From contig NZ_CP159253.1 in the NCBI RefSeq assembly GCF_040438645.1, positions 2,418,001 to 2,482,000 on the forward strand: a stretch of DNA of 64,000 nt. The letters are read 5' to 3'. A program made the translations under genes and the position numbers. Source of the DNA: Mesorhizobium sp. WSM2240 (lineage in GTDB: Bacteria > Pseudomonadota > Alphaproteobacteria > Rhizobiales > Rhizobiaceae). The notes below the pieces were generated by a model. It did not search any database. It was given only the letters and a program-made list of their open reading frames with translations, and was not told where the DNA came from. Of this stretch, positions 9,516-16,890 are shown piece after piece. Numbering within the stretch: the stretch's first letter is position 1; each line of letters begins with the position of its first letter.

Positions 9516-10802
9516 ATGGCCGTTTCGATCCCGTCGCAGCACAAGCGAGCCGCCGCGTTCATCAAGAATTTGAAGCCCGGCGCGGCCCGTCAGGAAATAG
9601 CCGACAGCGCACAGTCCGGGTTGTATCTGGTCATGCAGCCGAGCGGCGGCTTGTCATGGGCGGTACGAACGAAGGTGGACGGCAAGCCCGCGAAGATCAC
9701 GCTAGGCCGCTACGATGAAGAAGGTGCCGCCGAAGATCGCACCGGGACCGTCATCGATCCCAATCAGGTTTTGAACGTCACGCAAGCGCGAGTGTTGGCC
9801 GAACGCGTCATAGCGGACGCGAGGCGCGGTCATGATCCACGACAGCAGAAGACCAGCAATCGCTTTAGCATTGATCACTGGCTTGATGAATTCGTGAAGA
9901 CGGCTCGCACGGCAGGTTTCAAGGGCAGGGCGGTCAAAGCATCCACTGCGGACGAATACGAACGCATCATAGCGACCAACATCAAGCCGCACTTGAAGCA
10001 CGTCACCGATATTCGCACGCTTGATTACCGCGACATTGAAAAGCTTATCGCCAAGCTGGAACCCGGAGCGCAACGCAATGCCTTTGCGGTGTTGTCCGCA
10101 TTCTTCCGCTGGAAAGCCGTTGCTCGCGTGATCGGTCGCAACATCATCGAACTAGCGGAAGCACCGGCCAAACCGCAAAGCCGGGAGCGCGTCCTATCGC
10201 ATGAAGAAATCAAGACCGTTTGGAACGCAGCGGACAAGTGCGGCTATCAGTTCGGCCCGATGATCCAGCTTTTGCTTTTGACCGGGCAACGCCGCGACGA
10301 AATCGCCAACCTCAAATGGTCCGAACTAAACGACGATCTCACCGCGATCACCCTTGAAGGCTCGCGCACTAAGAACGGACGCGCGCATATCGTGCCGCTG
10401 CCACCGCTGGCAAAGACGATCATTGAAGGATTGCCGATGATCACCGATGCGGATGGCAACGCATCCGAATACGTGTTCGCGGCCCGCACAGCCAAGACGC
10501 CTTACAGCGGTTTCAGCAACGGAAAGATCGCACTCGATAAGCACTGCGGAGAACCGGCTTTGCCGAATTGGCATCTTCATGATCTACGCCGCACTTGTGC
10601 GACCGAACTAGCGAAGCTTGGAATTAAGCAGGAAGTGACCGAAGCAATTCTAAATCACAAAACCGGCAAAGTTAGCGGCGTTGCCGGGATTTATAATCGC
10701 TACGATTATCAAATTGAAAAACGCGATGCTTTGGAACAATGGGCAATTCGCATCGCAGCTATTACCGCAAACAATGTAACTCTGCTTCCGAAGCGTGCAT
10801 AA
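9516..10802 (+). CDS. Tyrosine-recombinase integrase of element 1
   Basis: The 428-residue integrase has an N-terminal arm-binding domain of the DUF4102 type (about residues 5-90), a core-binding SAM-like domain (about 115-200) and the catalytic domain. Catalytic residues are visible: Arg in LTGQRRDEIANLKW, His-x-x-Arg in HDLRRTCATE, a late His in LNHKTG and the nucleophile Tyr in GIYNRYDY. It lies 164 bp inside attL and reads into the element. It should catalyse recombination at the 7-bp TTACAAA core in the tRNA anticodon loop. Confidence 0.95.
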   Translation: MAVSIPSQHKRAAAFIKNLKPGAARQEIADSAQSGLYLVMQPSGGLSWAVRTKVDGKPAKITLGRYDEEGAAEDRTGTVIDPNQVLNVTQARVLAERVIADARRGHDPRQQKTSNRFSIDHWLDEFVKTARTAGFKGRAVKASTADEYERIIATNIKPHLKHVTDIRTLDYRDIEKLIAKLEPGAQRNAFAVLSAFFRWKAVARVIGRNIIELAEAPAKPQSRERVLSHEEIKTVWNAADKCGYQFGPMIQLLLLTGQRRDEIANLKWSELNDDLTAITLEGSRTKNGRAHIVPLPPLAKTIIEGLPMITDADGNASEYVFAARTAKTPYSGFSNGKIALDKHCGEPALPNWHLHDLRRTCATELAKLGIKQEVTEAILNHKTGKVSGVAGIYNRYDYQIEKRDALEQWAIRIAAITANNVTLLPKRA

Positions 10803-10830
10803 CCTAAAAATCCGTTATGATATACTCTTG

Positions 10831-10856
10831 ACCGTGAGCTAACGTTAGCTCACGGT
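10831..10856. repeat. Perfect 26-bp palindrome upstream of the AlpA-like gene
   Basis: The half-site ACCGTGAGCTAAC is followed with no spacer by its exact reverse complement. The -10-like TATGATATACT lies just upstream (about 10816-10826). No U-run follows, so a terminator is unlikely. A dimeric repressor operator controlling the gene(s) starting at 11010 is the simplest reading. The rest of 10857-11009 has no gene. Confidence 0.75.
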
Positions 10857-11009
10857 GATGCTCGCCGCCTGATTTGGGGTGGTTTGCCGCCTTGATCGGA
10901 TGATCGGCGGCGCGAGGGCCGGATAGCCTATGCCACGGTAAAGACGTGGTGCTCTAGCAGCGCGGATGCTCCGCGATCCCCGGCAATCTAGATATTGAAG
11001 CCCTTTCCC

Positions 11010-11240
11010 ATGTCCGTGAACCCGAACCCTATTGATACGCTCATTCCTGCCCCTGCCGTGTGCGGCATCTTCGGCGTTACTGCCATGACGTTGCACCGCT
11101 GGTTGAAAGGCGATTACGACAAGCGCACCGGCAAGCGCACGCCGCCCGTTGCCGACTTCCCAAAGCCACGCGTCATCAACAATCGCCGCTATTGGTCGCG
11201 AGCCGAAATCGAGCGCTTTATGGACGCTCACGCGGCCTGA
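11010..11240 (+). CDS. AlpA-like excisionase/regulator
   Basis: The 76-residue protein has a MerR/AlpA-type winged helix: VCGIFGVTAMTLHRWLKG, then FPKPRVINNRRYWSRAEIERFM. AlpA proteins act as directionality factors or as activators of integrase genes in P4-like elements. ATG 11010 is preferred to the TTG at 10995. It lies between the integrase and the replication ATPase, the usual place for such a factor. Confidence 0.85.
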   Translation: MSVNPNPIDTLIPAPAVCGIFGVTAMTLHRWLKGDYDKRTGKRTPPVADFPKPRVINNRRYWSRAEIERFMDAHAA

Positions 11241-11403
11241 TTTACCCGGCAGAACACCCCAATTGTGAATTTGGACCGCTGCGCGATATCAAGCCATTGT
11301 ATTGAAGCGATATTTCCAGCGAAGCAGCGGTTCGGTAGTCAGAAGCTCAAAAAATTAGCCCGGCAAGGCGTTGCGAGCCAAACCGGGCCGGAAAGTCAAA
11401 ACG

Positions 11404-12651
11404 ATGAACCCCAATATATCAGGTGCCCCTATATCGGGCAACCCGGCAGCGTTCGCCGCACCACTGCCCATGCAGCCAGCCGCACCGCCGCTGCCTGTGC
11501 CGCCTATGCCGGTCAATCCCATCGCTCCGCAAATGCCACCGCTACCCATGAAGCCCGGTCCGATACCGATGATGCCGATGCAGCTTATGCCATCCATGCC
11601 ACCGCTGCCGCCACCGGTCGAATGGATCGTAGGGAGTGAATTGCAGGGACCGCCACCGGTCCGCGAATGGCTTGTTGGCGACATGATCCCGATGAACACC
11701 GTCACGCTGCTTTACGGCGACGGCGGGACCGGAAAATCGCTACTCGCATTGCAGCTTGCCGCTGCAATGGCGCTGGGCCGGATTTGGTTGAACCGGGTGC
11801 CGATGCATGGACGAACGGTCTATGTTTCGGCGGAAGATGATCGCGCGGAATTGCACCGCCGTCTTGCGATCATTGCCGGATCGCACAATGCGACCACGGC
11901 AGACCTAGCCGGGATCACCATCGCAGACATGGCAGGCAAGGACGCGCTTCTAGCCCATGTGATCGCAAAGAAGGGCATTCTCAAACGAACGGAATTGCTG
12001 AACCAAATCGAAGTCCGTATCGCCATGACCGCGCCGCGATTGGTCGTTGTGGACACGCTGGCCGATGCCTTTCCGGGCAATGAGAATGACCGCGCAATGG
12101 TCCGCCAGTTCGTCGGCATGATGCGCGGGCTGGCGATCAAGCATCGTTGCGCCGTTGTGCTGTTGGCGCATCCATCGTTGACCGGGATTAACACCGGGAC
12201 GGGAGCGAGCGGATCGACCGCATGGAATAATAGCGTGCGATCACGGCTCTATTTCGAGCGGATTAAAGAAGGCGATTACGAACCAAACCCGGACGCGCGC
12301 CAATTGAAGGTCATGAAAAGCAACTATGGCCGCGTCGGCATAGAGATAGCCGTCGCATGGAAGGGCGGCATTTTCATCGCAGAACAAGACGGCGGGATCG
12401 TGGACGCCAACCCAAAAGCCGAACGCGTATTCCTGAAATTGCTCGCACTGTTTTCAACGCAAGGGCGCGACGTAAATCCAAGCGCCGGACCGAACTACGC
12501 GCCAGCCGTTTTCGCAAAACACCACGAAGCGGAAGGATGTTCTAAGCGAACCCTGAAAGATGCAATGGAGCGGCTGCTTTCGGCTGGCAAAATTGTAGTC
12601 TCAATTAAGAAGGAAAATGGTCACGAGAAACGCTATTTGGACGTTAATTAG
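11404..12651 (+). CDS. RepA-like AAA (RecA-fold) replication ATPase
   Basis: The 415-residue protein begins with about 75 residues rich in Pro and Met, then a RecA-type ATPase. Walker A is GDGGTGKS (about 110), Walker B is LVVVDTLADAF, and a later VVLLAHPS fits motif 3. This matches RSF1010 RepA-like hexameric helicases (AAA_25) of plasmids and integrative elements. The C-terminal 80 residues look like a winged helix. ATG 11404 is preferred over the frame start at 11371. A repeat-rich region suited to be its origin follows immediately. Confidence 0.85.
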   Translation: MNPNISGAPISGNPAAFAAPLPMQPAAPPLPVPPMPVNPIAPQMPPLPMKPGPIPMMPMQLMPSMPPLPPPVEWIVGSELQGPPPVREWLVGDMIPMNTVTLLYGDGGTGKSLLALQLAAAMALGRIWLNRVPMHGRTVYVSAEDDRAELHRRLAIIAGSHNATTADLAGITIADMAGKDALLAHVIAKKGILKRTELLNQIEVRIAMTAPRLVVVDTLADAFPGNENDRAMVRQFVGMMRGLAIKHRCAVVLLAHPSLTGINTGTGASGSTAWNNSVRSRLYFERIKEGDYEPNPDARQLKVMKSNYGRVGIEIAVAWKGGIFIAEQDGGIVDANPKAERVFLKLLALFSTQGRDVNPSAGPNYAPAVFAKHHEAEGCSKRTLKDAMERLLSAGKIVVSIKKENGHEKRYLDVN

Positions 12652-12669
12652 CGGCAATTTGGACGCTGG

Positions 12670-12840
12670 CCGTTAATTAACGGGACCGTATCTCCCCCGC
12701 GTCTCCCCCGTATCTCCCCTCAATCTCCCCCGCGCGAGATATCCCCATACCCCTAGAGAGTGTGCGCGCGGGGCGCACCGCACACTCTCATAATAAAACC
12801 GTCCGAGCCGTTAAATTTTTACAATTAATGCGCGTCCAAA
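12670..12840. other. Candidate replication origin of element 1
   Basis: The 358-bp gap between the ATPase and the next gene contains ordered structure. There is a 14-bp palindrome CCGTTAATTAACGG (12670-12683). Four TCTCCCC repeats start at 12691, 12702, 12713 and 12724, exactly 11 bp apart and so on one DNA face. A perfect 11-bp inverted repeat follows (12756-12766 with 12779-12789), then an AT-rich stretch to about 12835. Iterons, hairpin and AT-rich DNA next to a RepA-like helicase suggest an origin; the hairpin alone could also be a terminator. Confidence 0.55.
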
Positions 12841-13009
12841 TGCGATCATTGCCGCAACGGCGTCCAACCGTCCGCATTACCCGTCCAAACACCCCGTCAG
12901 TGTTTCGCGCATCAATCGTTCACATAACACGTTGAATTCATTGTGCATTGATCGCACCAACCATCAAATATGTGATTTGCTGCTCTGTCGTGGCGTTCAT
13001 TTGCGTTGG

Positions 13010-13258
13010 TTATCGTCGCGGCACATACGACCAGTTTCCGTTGGAGTTTTTAATGTGCGTGCGAGACACGCGGCCGTTCGTCTCGATGACGACCGTTTCA
13101 GCATCGGGAACCTCGCGTGAAAAGAATTTTCCAACATCGGAGAGCGAAGGGATTTCGTCCCGATCCATTCGTATCTTTATGTGCAACCTCGGGTCAGTTT
13201 CGCTTCCTTCGATCACTTTACAGTCGAATTGATCCTCGAAGCTATCCTTCCAATCCAT
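13010..13258 (-). CDS. Hypothetical small acidic protein
   Basis: The 82-residue product MDWKDSFEDQFDCKV... is not recognised. It is the only gene of this part of the element on the minus strand. GGGAGAAA lies about 5 bp before its ATG and supports the start. It lies beside the candidate origin and opposite the rightward operon, so a regulatory role is possible but unsupported. Confidence 0.45.
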   Translation of the reverse strand: MDWKDSFEDQFDCKVIEGSETDPRLHIKIRMDRDEIPSLSDVGKFFSREVPDAETVVIETNGRVSRTHIKNSNGNWSYVPRR

Positions 13259-13573
13259 ACGGTTTCTCCCTTTATTTAAGCCTTGGCGGAAGCCACGTCC
13301 GCTATAGGAAGACCCGTTGCGACCGTCAACACGATGATCGTCGTCGTGAGCCGCCAGCCGTCAAAGCAATGGATGCAAACAATCCGGATTGATTTCGGAT
13401 AATTGTTAGAGTTATCCATTGTTAATTCTTGATGATCGACGTTGTTACTTGTTGCAATGATTGATGTTGTTTATAAAGATAATCATCTTCGAAATTTCTA
13501 TTTGACGCCTAGACGGAATTACCCTCTCATGGTGTCAAACAACACCAAACTGATTTTAAAGGAGAAATCCCAA
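13259..13573. promoter_or_regulatory. AT-rich leader before the element 1 operon
   Basis: These 315 bp have no convincing gene. The right half (about 13380-13570) is much more AT-rich than the flanks and contains repeated TTGTTA/ATTGTT words. AAGGAG lies before the ATG at 13574. It probably holds the promoter of the operon 13574-16681 and, leftward, that of the gene at 13258. Confidence 0.4.
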
Positions 13574-14383
13574 ATGCGTGCCCGCCCTATTTTCCCGGTA
13601 GCCTTTGCCAACGTCGAATCGGACCTATTCGTTGGAGCCGTCACAGAGCGCGGCGATGTCGTTACCGCCCATAGGGATGGCGCATCGCACTCCATGCTCC
13701 TTGCTCGCTTGCCCGACACCGCAGCAGAGCCGTTGCGGCAGAATATGGCCGCACTGAATGCCGGTGTCGCAACGATGGTCGAACAGGCCAATCACGCCCG
13801 CTCTGAGGTGCATCCGGCCCGCTTCCCGGCTCACGTGCAGCAGTTGGTCGTTAAATACGTCTCGCCTGCCTTTCAGGGGCTCACACAGGCCGGTGTGGAC
13901 GAGACGCGGGCCGCTGATGCCGCATGGAAGCGCGCCACCACACCGGAGCCCGGCATCGGGACCATACGGCAGGAGTACCGCCAGCTTTGGCGGTCCCTAT
14001 CGCTGGCCGAACGTGCCGCCCGCGTCGAGAATGCCGATCTGGACGAGTTGGCGGCCATCAGTGAAGGTTGGGGGTTCTTCCCCGATCTGCCGCAGCCGGT
14101 GCGGGATGCTATCGAAGCGCGGCTGGTCCGCCTGGGCACTGCGAAGCTGCATGGGCTCACTGGCGCATTTGTCAAAGAGACCAGCGCGTCCGAACCCCTT
14201 GCTGCCGGTCCTGATGCCGCACAGGTTAAAACGGCTGCTGAAAAGCTGATCGACGGCTATAAGCAGCGTCGCGAGCATCTTGCATTGGTCGCGACCACGC
14301 TGCGCAGCGTGACCATCGCAATTGCCGCCGCGACGGAATTGCCGATCGAAGTTGCATACAAGCTGCTCATGGGCCGCGAGTAG
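13574..14383 (+). CDS. Hypothetical protein, first gene of element 1 operon
   Basis: The 269-residue soluble protein has no recognised domain. It is largely helical by composition, with a long Ala/Glu/Arg-rich middle. The start at 13574 has a good AAAGGAGAAATCCCAA ribosome site; the frame is open further upstream but without such a site. It opens a run of nine genes in one direction with gaps of 5 bp or less, or overlaps. Confidence 0.65.
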   Translation: MRARPIFPVAFANVESDLFVGAVTERGDVVTAHRDGASHSMLLARLPDTAAEPLRQNMAALNAGVATMVEQANHARSEVHPARFPAHVQQLVVKYVSPAFQGLTQAGVDETRAADAAWKRATTPEPGIGTIRQEYRQLWRSLSLAERAARVENADLDELAAISEGWGFFPDLPQPVRDAIEARLVRLGTAKLHGLTGAFVKETSASEPLAAGPDAAQVKTAAEKLIDGYKQRREHLALVATTLRSVTIAIAAATELPIEVAYKLLMGRE

Positions 14384-14388
14384 CAGCA

Positions 14389-14607
14389 ATGGCGTTGCCT
14401 TCGACCATCATTCTCCCGGCTGGACCGACGCTCCAATCGTCGCAACTGTGTGCAGCGTTCGGCTTTAGCCGACAGGCGCTGGAGTACTATCGGCGTCGTC
14501 ATGGGTTCCCGCAACCATCAGCGGGGCCAAATTGGGCAGGACGTTACGACACCCGAAGCGTTACCGCATGGGCCGGTAAATATGGCTGTCGGATCGAGTG
14601 GATATGA
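14389..14607 (+). CDS. Small HTH-like protein
   Basis: The 72-residue protein contains LQSSQLCAAFGFSRQALEYYRRRHGFP, which has the look of a MerR/Nu1-type winged helix-turn-helix. It begins 5 bp after the previous stop and overlaps the next gene by ATGA. It might be a DNA-binding recognition subunit, but this is inference from the motif only. Confidence 0.6.
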   Translation: MALPSTIILPAGPTLQSSQLCAAFGFSRQALEYYRRRHGFPQPSAGPNWAGRYDTRSVTAWAGKYGCRIEWI

Positions 14608-15035
14608 GCATGACCGACAACGCCGTAGAACTCCGTACATCAACGGTCGTGCAATTACCGAACGGTCGTTGGGCGTCGGGTAATCCGGGCCGAAAGCCGG
14701 GATCGAAAAACAAGATCAGCAACGAAGTGCTGCAATCAATTCGCGACATGCGAGGCGATGCAATTCAGAAGCTCTGGGAACTGATCATGGCAGGTGACTT
14801 CAAAGCGATCACCTACGTTCTCGACAAAATATTACCGCGCGACCGCACGGTGCAGATGGACGACGCAAGCCCGTCCACAGTCGCCGAAATGCTTATCAGC
14901 GGCGAAGCCAGCCCGGATGAAGTCCGCAGCATCGCAACAGCCTTGGCCCGCCTGAATGAAATTGGCGAGCTTGCCGACATTCGCAACAAACTGGACCAAT
15001 TGGAAAAGCTTCTCAGCGATGACGTTGCGCGATGA
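14604..15035 (+). CDS. DUF5681-like protein, possible small packaging/DNA-binding subunit
   Basis: The 143-residue protein has PNGRWASGNPGRKPGSKNK near the N-terminus, the basic glycine-rich signature of DUF5681 proteins seen in phages and satellites. A helical C-terminus with heptad Leu follows (NEIGELADIRNKLDQLEKLL). ATG 14604 overlaps the previous stop by ATGA, which supports translational coupling. Some satellites carry a small terminase-like subunit to redirect packaging; that role here is speculative. Confidence 0.6.
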   Translation: MSMTDNAVELRTSTVVQLPNGRWASGNPGRKPGSKNKISNEVLQSIRDMRGDAIQKLWELIMAGDFKAITYVLDKILPRDRTVQMDDASPSTVAEMLISGEASPDEVRSIATALARLNEIGELADIRNKLDQLEKLLSDDVAR

Positions 15036-15309
15036 ACGGCGGCGGCTGGACGAACTGCAACGCGCTGTACGACGCAAAGTGGGTGCATTCGGACGCCTCA
15101 GCGACGAACAGCGGGATTGGCTTGCGGCTTTCCGGCAACAGCAACCGCCCTTTGACTACGCGATGATGATCGACGGGGACGACATTGGCGAAGGGCTGCG
15201 AAGTGATGTTCACCGCGTCCTATTCGGTAGTGTTCCAGTGATCACCGCAAATGACACCGAAGCAACGGCTAACAAAAAATGGCAACGTTACATGGAAGCA
15301 TCATCGTGA
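15019..15309 (+). CDS. Hypothetical protein
   Basis: The 96-residue product starts MTLRDERRRLDELQRAVRRK, with a basic helical N-terminus and FRQQQPPFDYAMM in the middle. It overlaps the preceding gene by 17 bp. No family recognised. Confidence 0.55.
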   Translation: MTLRDERRRLDELQRAVRRKVGAFGRLSDEQRDWLAAFRQQQPPFDYAMMIDGDDIGEGLRSDVHRVLFGSVPVITANDTEATANKKWQRYMEASS

Positions 15310-15530
15310 ACACGCAAGAAGCCGTCGCCGTTCCTTTCAGCCCATATGTTGATGAAAGTTTTGCCGCATCTATCTTCTCGTGGGATATGAAGCGCCTCTA
15401 CTACATGCAGTCTTACAATTCTTTTCCGATCCCGATCCGATGCGCCGAAATGCTTGTCATTCGAACCGACGATTTAGTGCGGTGGGCATTGAACAGACGC
15501 TACGGCGTCACACGCTACGAATTTGAATGA
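15306..15530 (+). CDS. Hypothetical protein
   Basis: The 74-residue product is taken from GTG 15306, which overlaps the previous stop as GTGA; an in-frame ATG at 15279 lies deeper in the previous gene. It contains SFAASIFSWDMKRLYYMQ, rich in aromatic residues. No family recognised. Confidence 0.5.
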   Translation: MNTQEAVAVPFSPYVDESFAASIFSWDMKRLYYMQSYNSFPIPIRCAEMLVIRTDDLVRWALNRRYGVTRYEFE

Positions 15531-16027
15531 GGATCAGAGCAATGACCCCGCAGTTAATTTACGTCGAAACCGCCAATCTTTATGTGCTGCTAGTCGGCAA
15601 CAAGATCGGCCAAATCCAGACGAACGTTGATCCGGGTATCAATCCTCATGCTGTCCGGGTTGAAAGCTTGGACGCTACGACCGACCGCACCAACGTCCAC
15701 ATTGCCGACCGCAACGTTTATTTGGACAAGTCCAAACTCTATCTGGACGCCGCTGACATCACCACGTTTGCAGCATGGCTGTACGGTCAGATGCCCGACG
15801 CATCTACCAACGCCTTTGGCAAGGCGATGTTTGGTTACTTCGCCGGATCAATGAACTTTACCGACGTGATGGTCGCAGCTGGTCGAGCCGCAGGCGTGCC
15901 GGGCATGAGGCAGGCGCAAGGCGAAGAATTGTATTTCATGGGCCGCGCCCGCGAGTCCGATCCCGAAGGTTTTACCGAGATGGCCGCAGCCTATGCAGCG
16001 TCGGCGACGCCGAAAGCGGTCGAATGA
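15527..16027 (+). CDS. Hypothetical protein
   Basis: The 166-residue soluble protein is not recognised. The ATG at 15527 overlaps the previous stop (ATGA); a second ATG at 15542 is possible. It contains a beta-rich first half (IYVETANLYVLLVGNKIGQ) and a helical second half. Confidence 0.6.
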   Translation: MRIRAMTPQLIYVETANLYVLLVGNKIGQIQTNVDPGINPHAVRVESLDATTDRTNVHIADRNVYLDKSKLYLDAADITTFAAWLYGQMPDASTNAFGKAMFGYFAGSMNFTDVMVAAGRAAGVPGMRQAQGEELYFMGRARESDPEGFTEMAAAYAASATPKAVE

Positions 16028-16101
16028 CCAAAGCAGCGGTTATCCAAACAGACGCTAGGTCAACGATCCGACGGCAAATTCGCAACGAACTCAATGATTA
16101 A
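16024..16101 (+). CDS. 25-residue coupled micro-ORF
   Basis: ATG 16024 overlaps the previous stop (ATGA) and the next gene starts 2 bp after its stop. The peptide MTKAAVIQTDARSTIRRQIR... is basic. Its only support is the tight packing in the operon; it may simply couple translation. Confidence 0.35.
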   Translation: MTKAAVIQTDARSTIRRQIRNELND

Positions 16102-16103
16102 CG

Positions 16104-16355
16104 ATGCCATCACGGCGACGAGCGCGAGCAAGGGTATTAGCAGGGGTTAAAACTTCAACGATCACAAGAGCGACCACACGGCAATTGCTCGCGGAACACC
16201 GCAAAGGCTTCAAGGACATTGCGGTGTATTTAGAGCGCCCGGAGGTTGTGGAATCTGATCGAAAGCCCGTTCAACCGCAAGTGATCATGATTGGGCGCAC
16301 GGGTGACCGCAAATTCTCTAAGTGCTATAAATCGGTTCGGGTATTTGGGGGATGA
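16104..16355 (+). CDS. Hypothetical basic protein
   Basis: The 83-residue protein starts with MPSRRRARARVLAG and is strongly basic at the N-terminus, suggesting nucleic-acid contact. It overlaps the next gene by ATGA at 16352. No family recognised. Confidence 0.5.
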   Translation: MPSRRRARARVLAGVKTSTITRATTRQLLAEHRKGFKDIAVYLERPEVVESDRKPVQPQVIMIGRTGDRKFSKCYKSVRVFGG

Positions 16356-16681
16356 CTATGTCATGGGAAATTGCCAACCGGTTTGGGGTAGTGACGACAA
16401 TTGCCTGCGGAGCACTGGCCGTTGGCCTTTACATTTTCAGTCTTGAGTGGCGCTTATCTGTACTGACCGCTCAAACGCAGGCCGCTCTAACCGCTCCGAC
16501 TGGCAGAAGCACTAAGACTTTGGGTGGCGCTACGAGCCTAGATGCGACCTGCGGAGAGTTGGCAATGCGCGTAGCGACATTAGAAACGGACACGTCACTG
16601 GTGGCATCCAAGGCAGTTCAAGACCTGATGACTCGGCTAGGTTGCTTTAAATCGCCAGCCGCGACGACACCAGGGCAATAA
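16352..16681 (+). CDS. Single-pass membrane protein
   Basis: The 109-residue protein has one hydrophobic segment (VVTTIACGALAVGLYIF, about 12-30), a short linker and a C-terminal domain with two cysteines (LDATCGEL and RLGCFK). Size and topology resemble phage accessory membrane proteins, but no family is recognised. It is the last gene of the operon. The following 209 bp has no gene; it contains a 14-bp palindrome at 16705-16718 just after TTGACA (16698-16703), which may belong to the promoter of the next gene. Confidence 0.6.
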   Translation: MTMSWEIANRFGVVTTIACGALAVGLYIFSLEWRLSVLTAQTQAALTAPTGRSTKTLGGATSLDATCGELAMRVATLETDTSLVASKAVQDLMTRLGCFKSPAATTPGQ

Positions 16682-16890
16682 AATGCCTAGCTGCGCGTTG
16701 ACATCGTAGCCGGCTACGTCGTCCAGATGGTCGATATCGCAACCGGCGCACCGAGTCCTTGGTGCGGTGATCCTCTCGATCGGAGTTCGCCAGAACGAGC
16801 ATGGATGCGCATTCGACCATCACCGAGTCATGCAGATTTCACGCACGGCGGGTTCTAACGTAAATAGCCACAGCGATTCCGGGCCTCGAA

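Noticed and set aside
10835..10852. Palindrome arm TTAGCTCA as a tRNA fragment
   Set aside because: It matches only the D-arm consensus for about ten bases and is fully explained by the perfect palindrome.
16705..16718. CGTAGCCGGCTACG palindrome as a separate operator finding
   Set aside because: Short and isolated; recorded only as possible promoter detail of the OLD gene.
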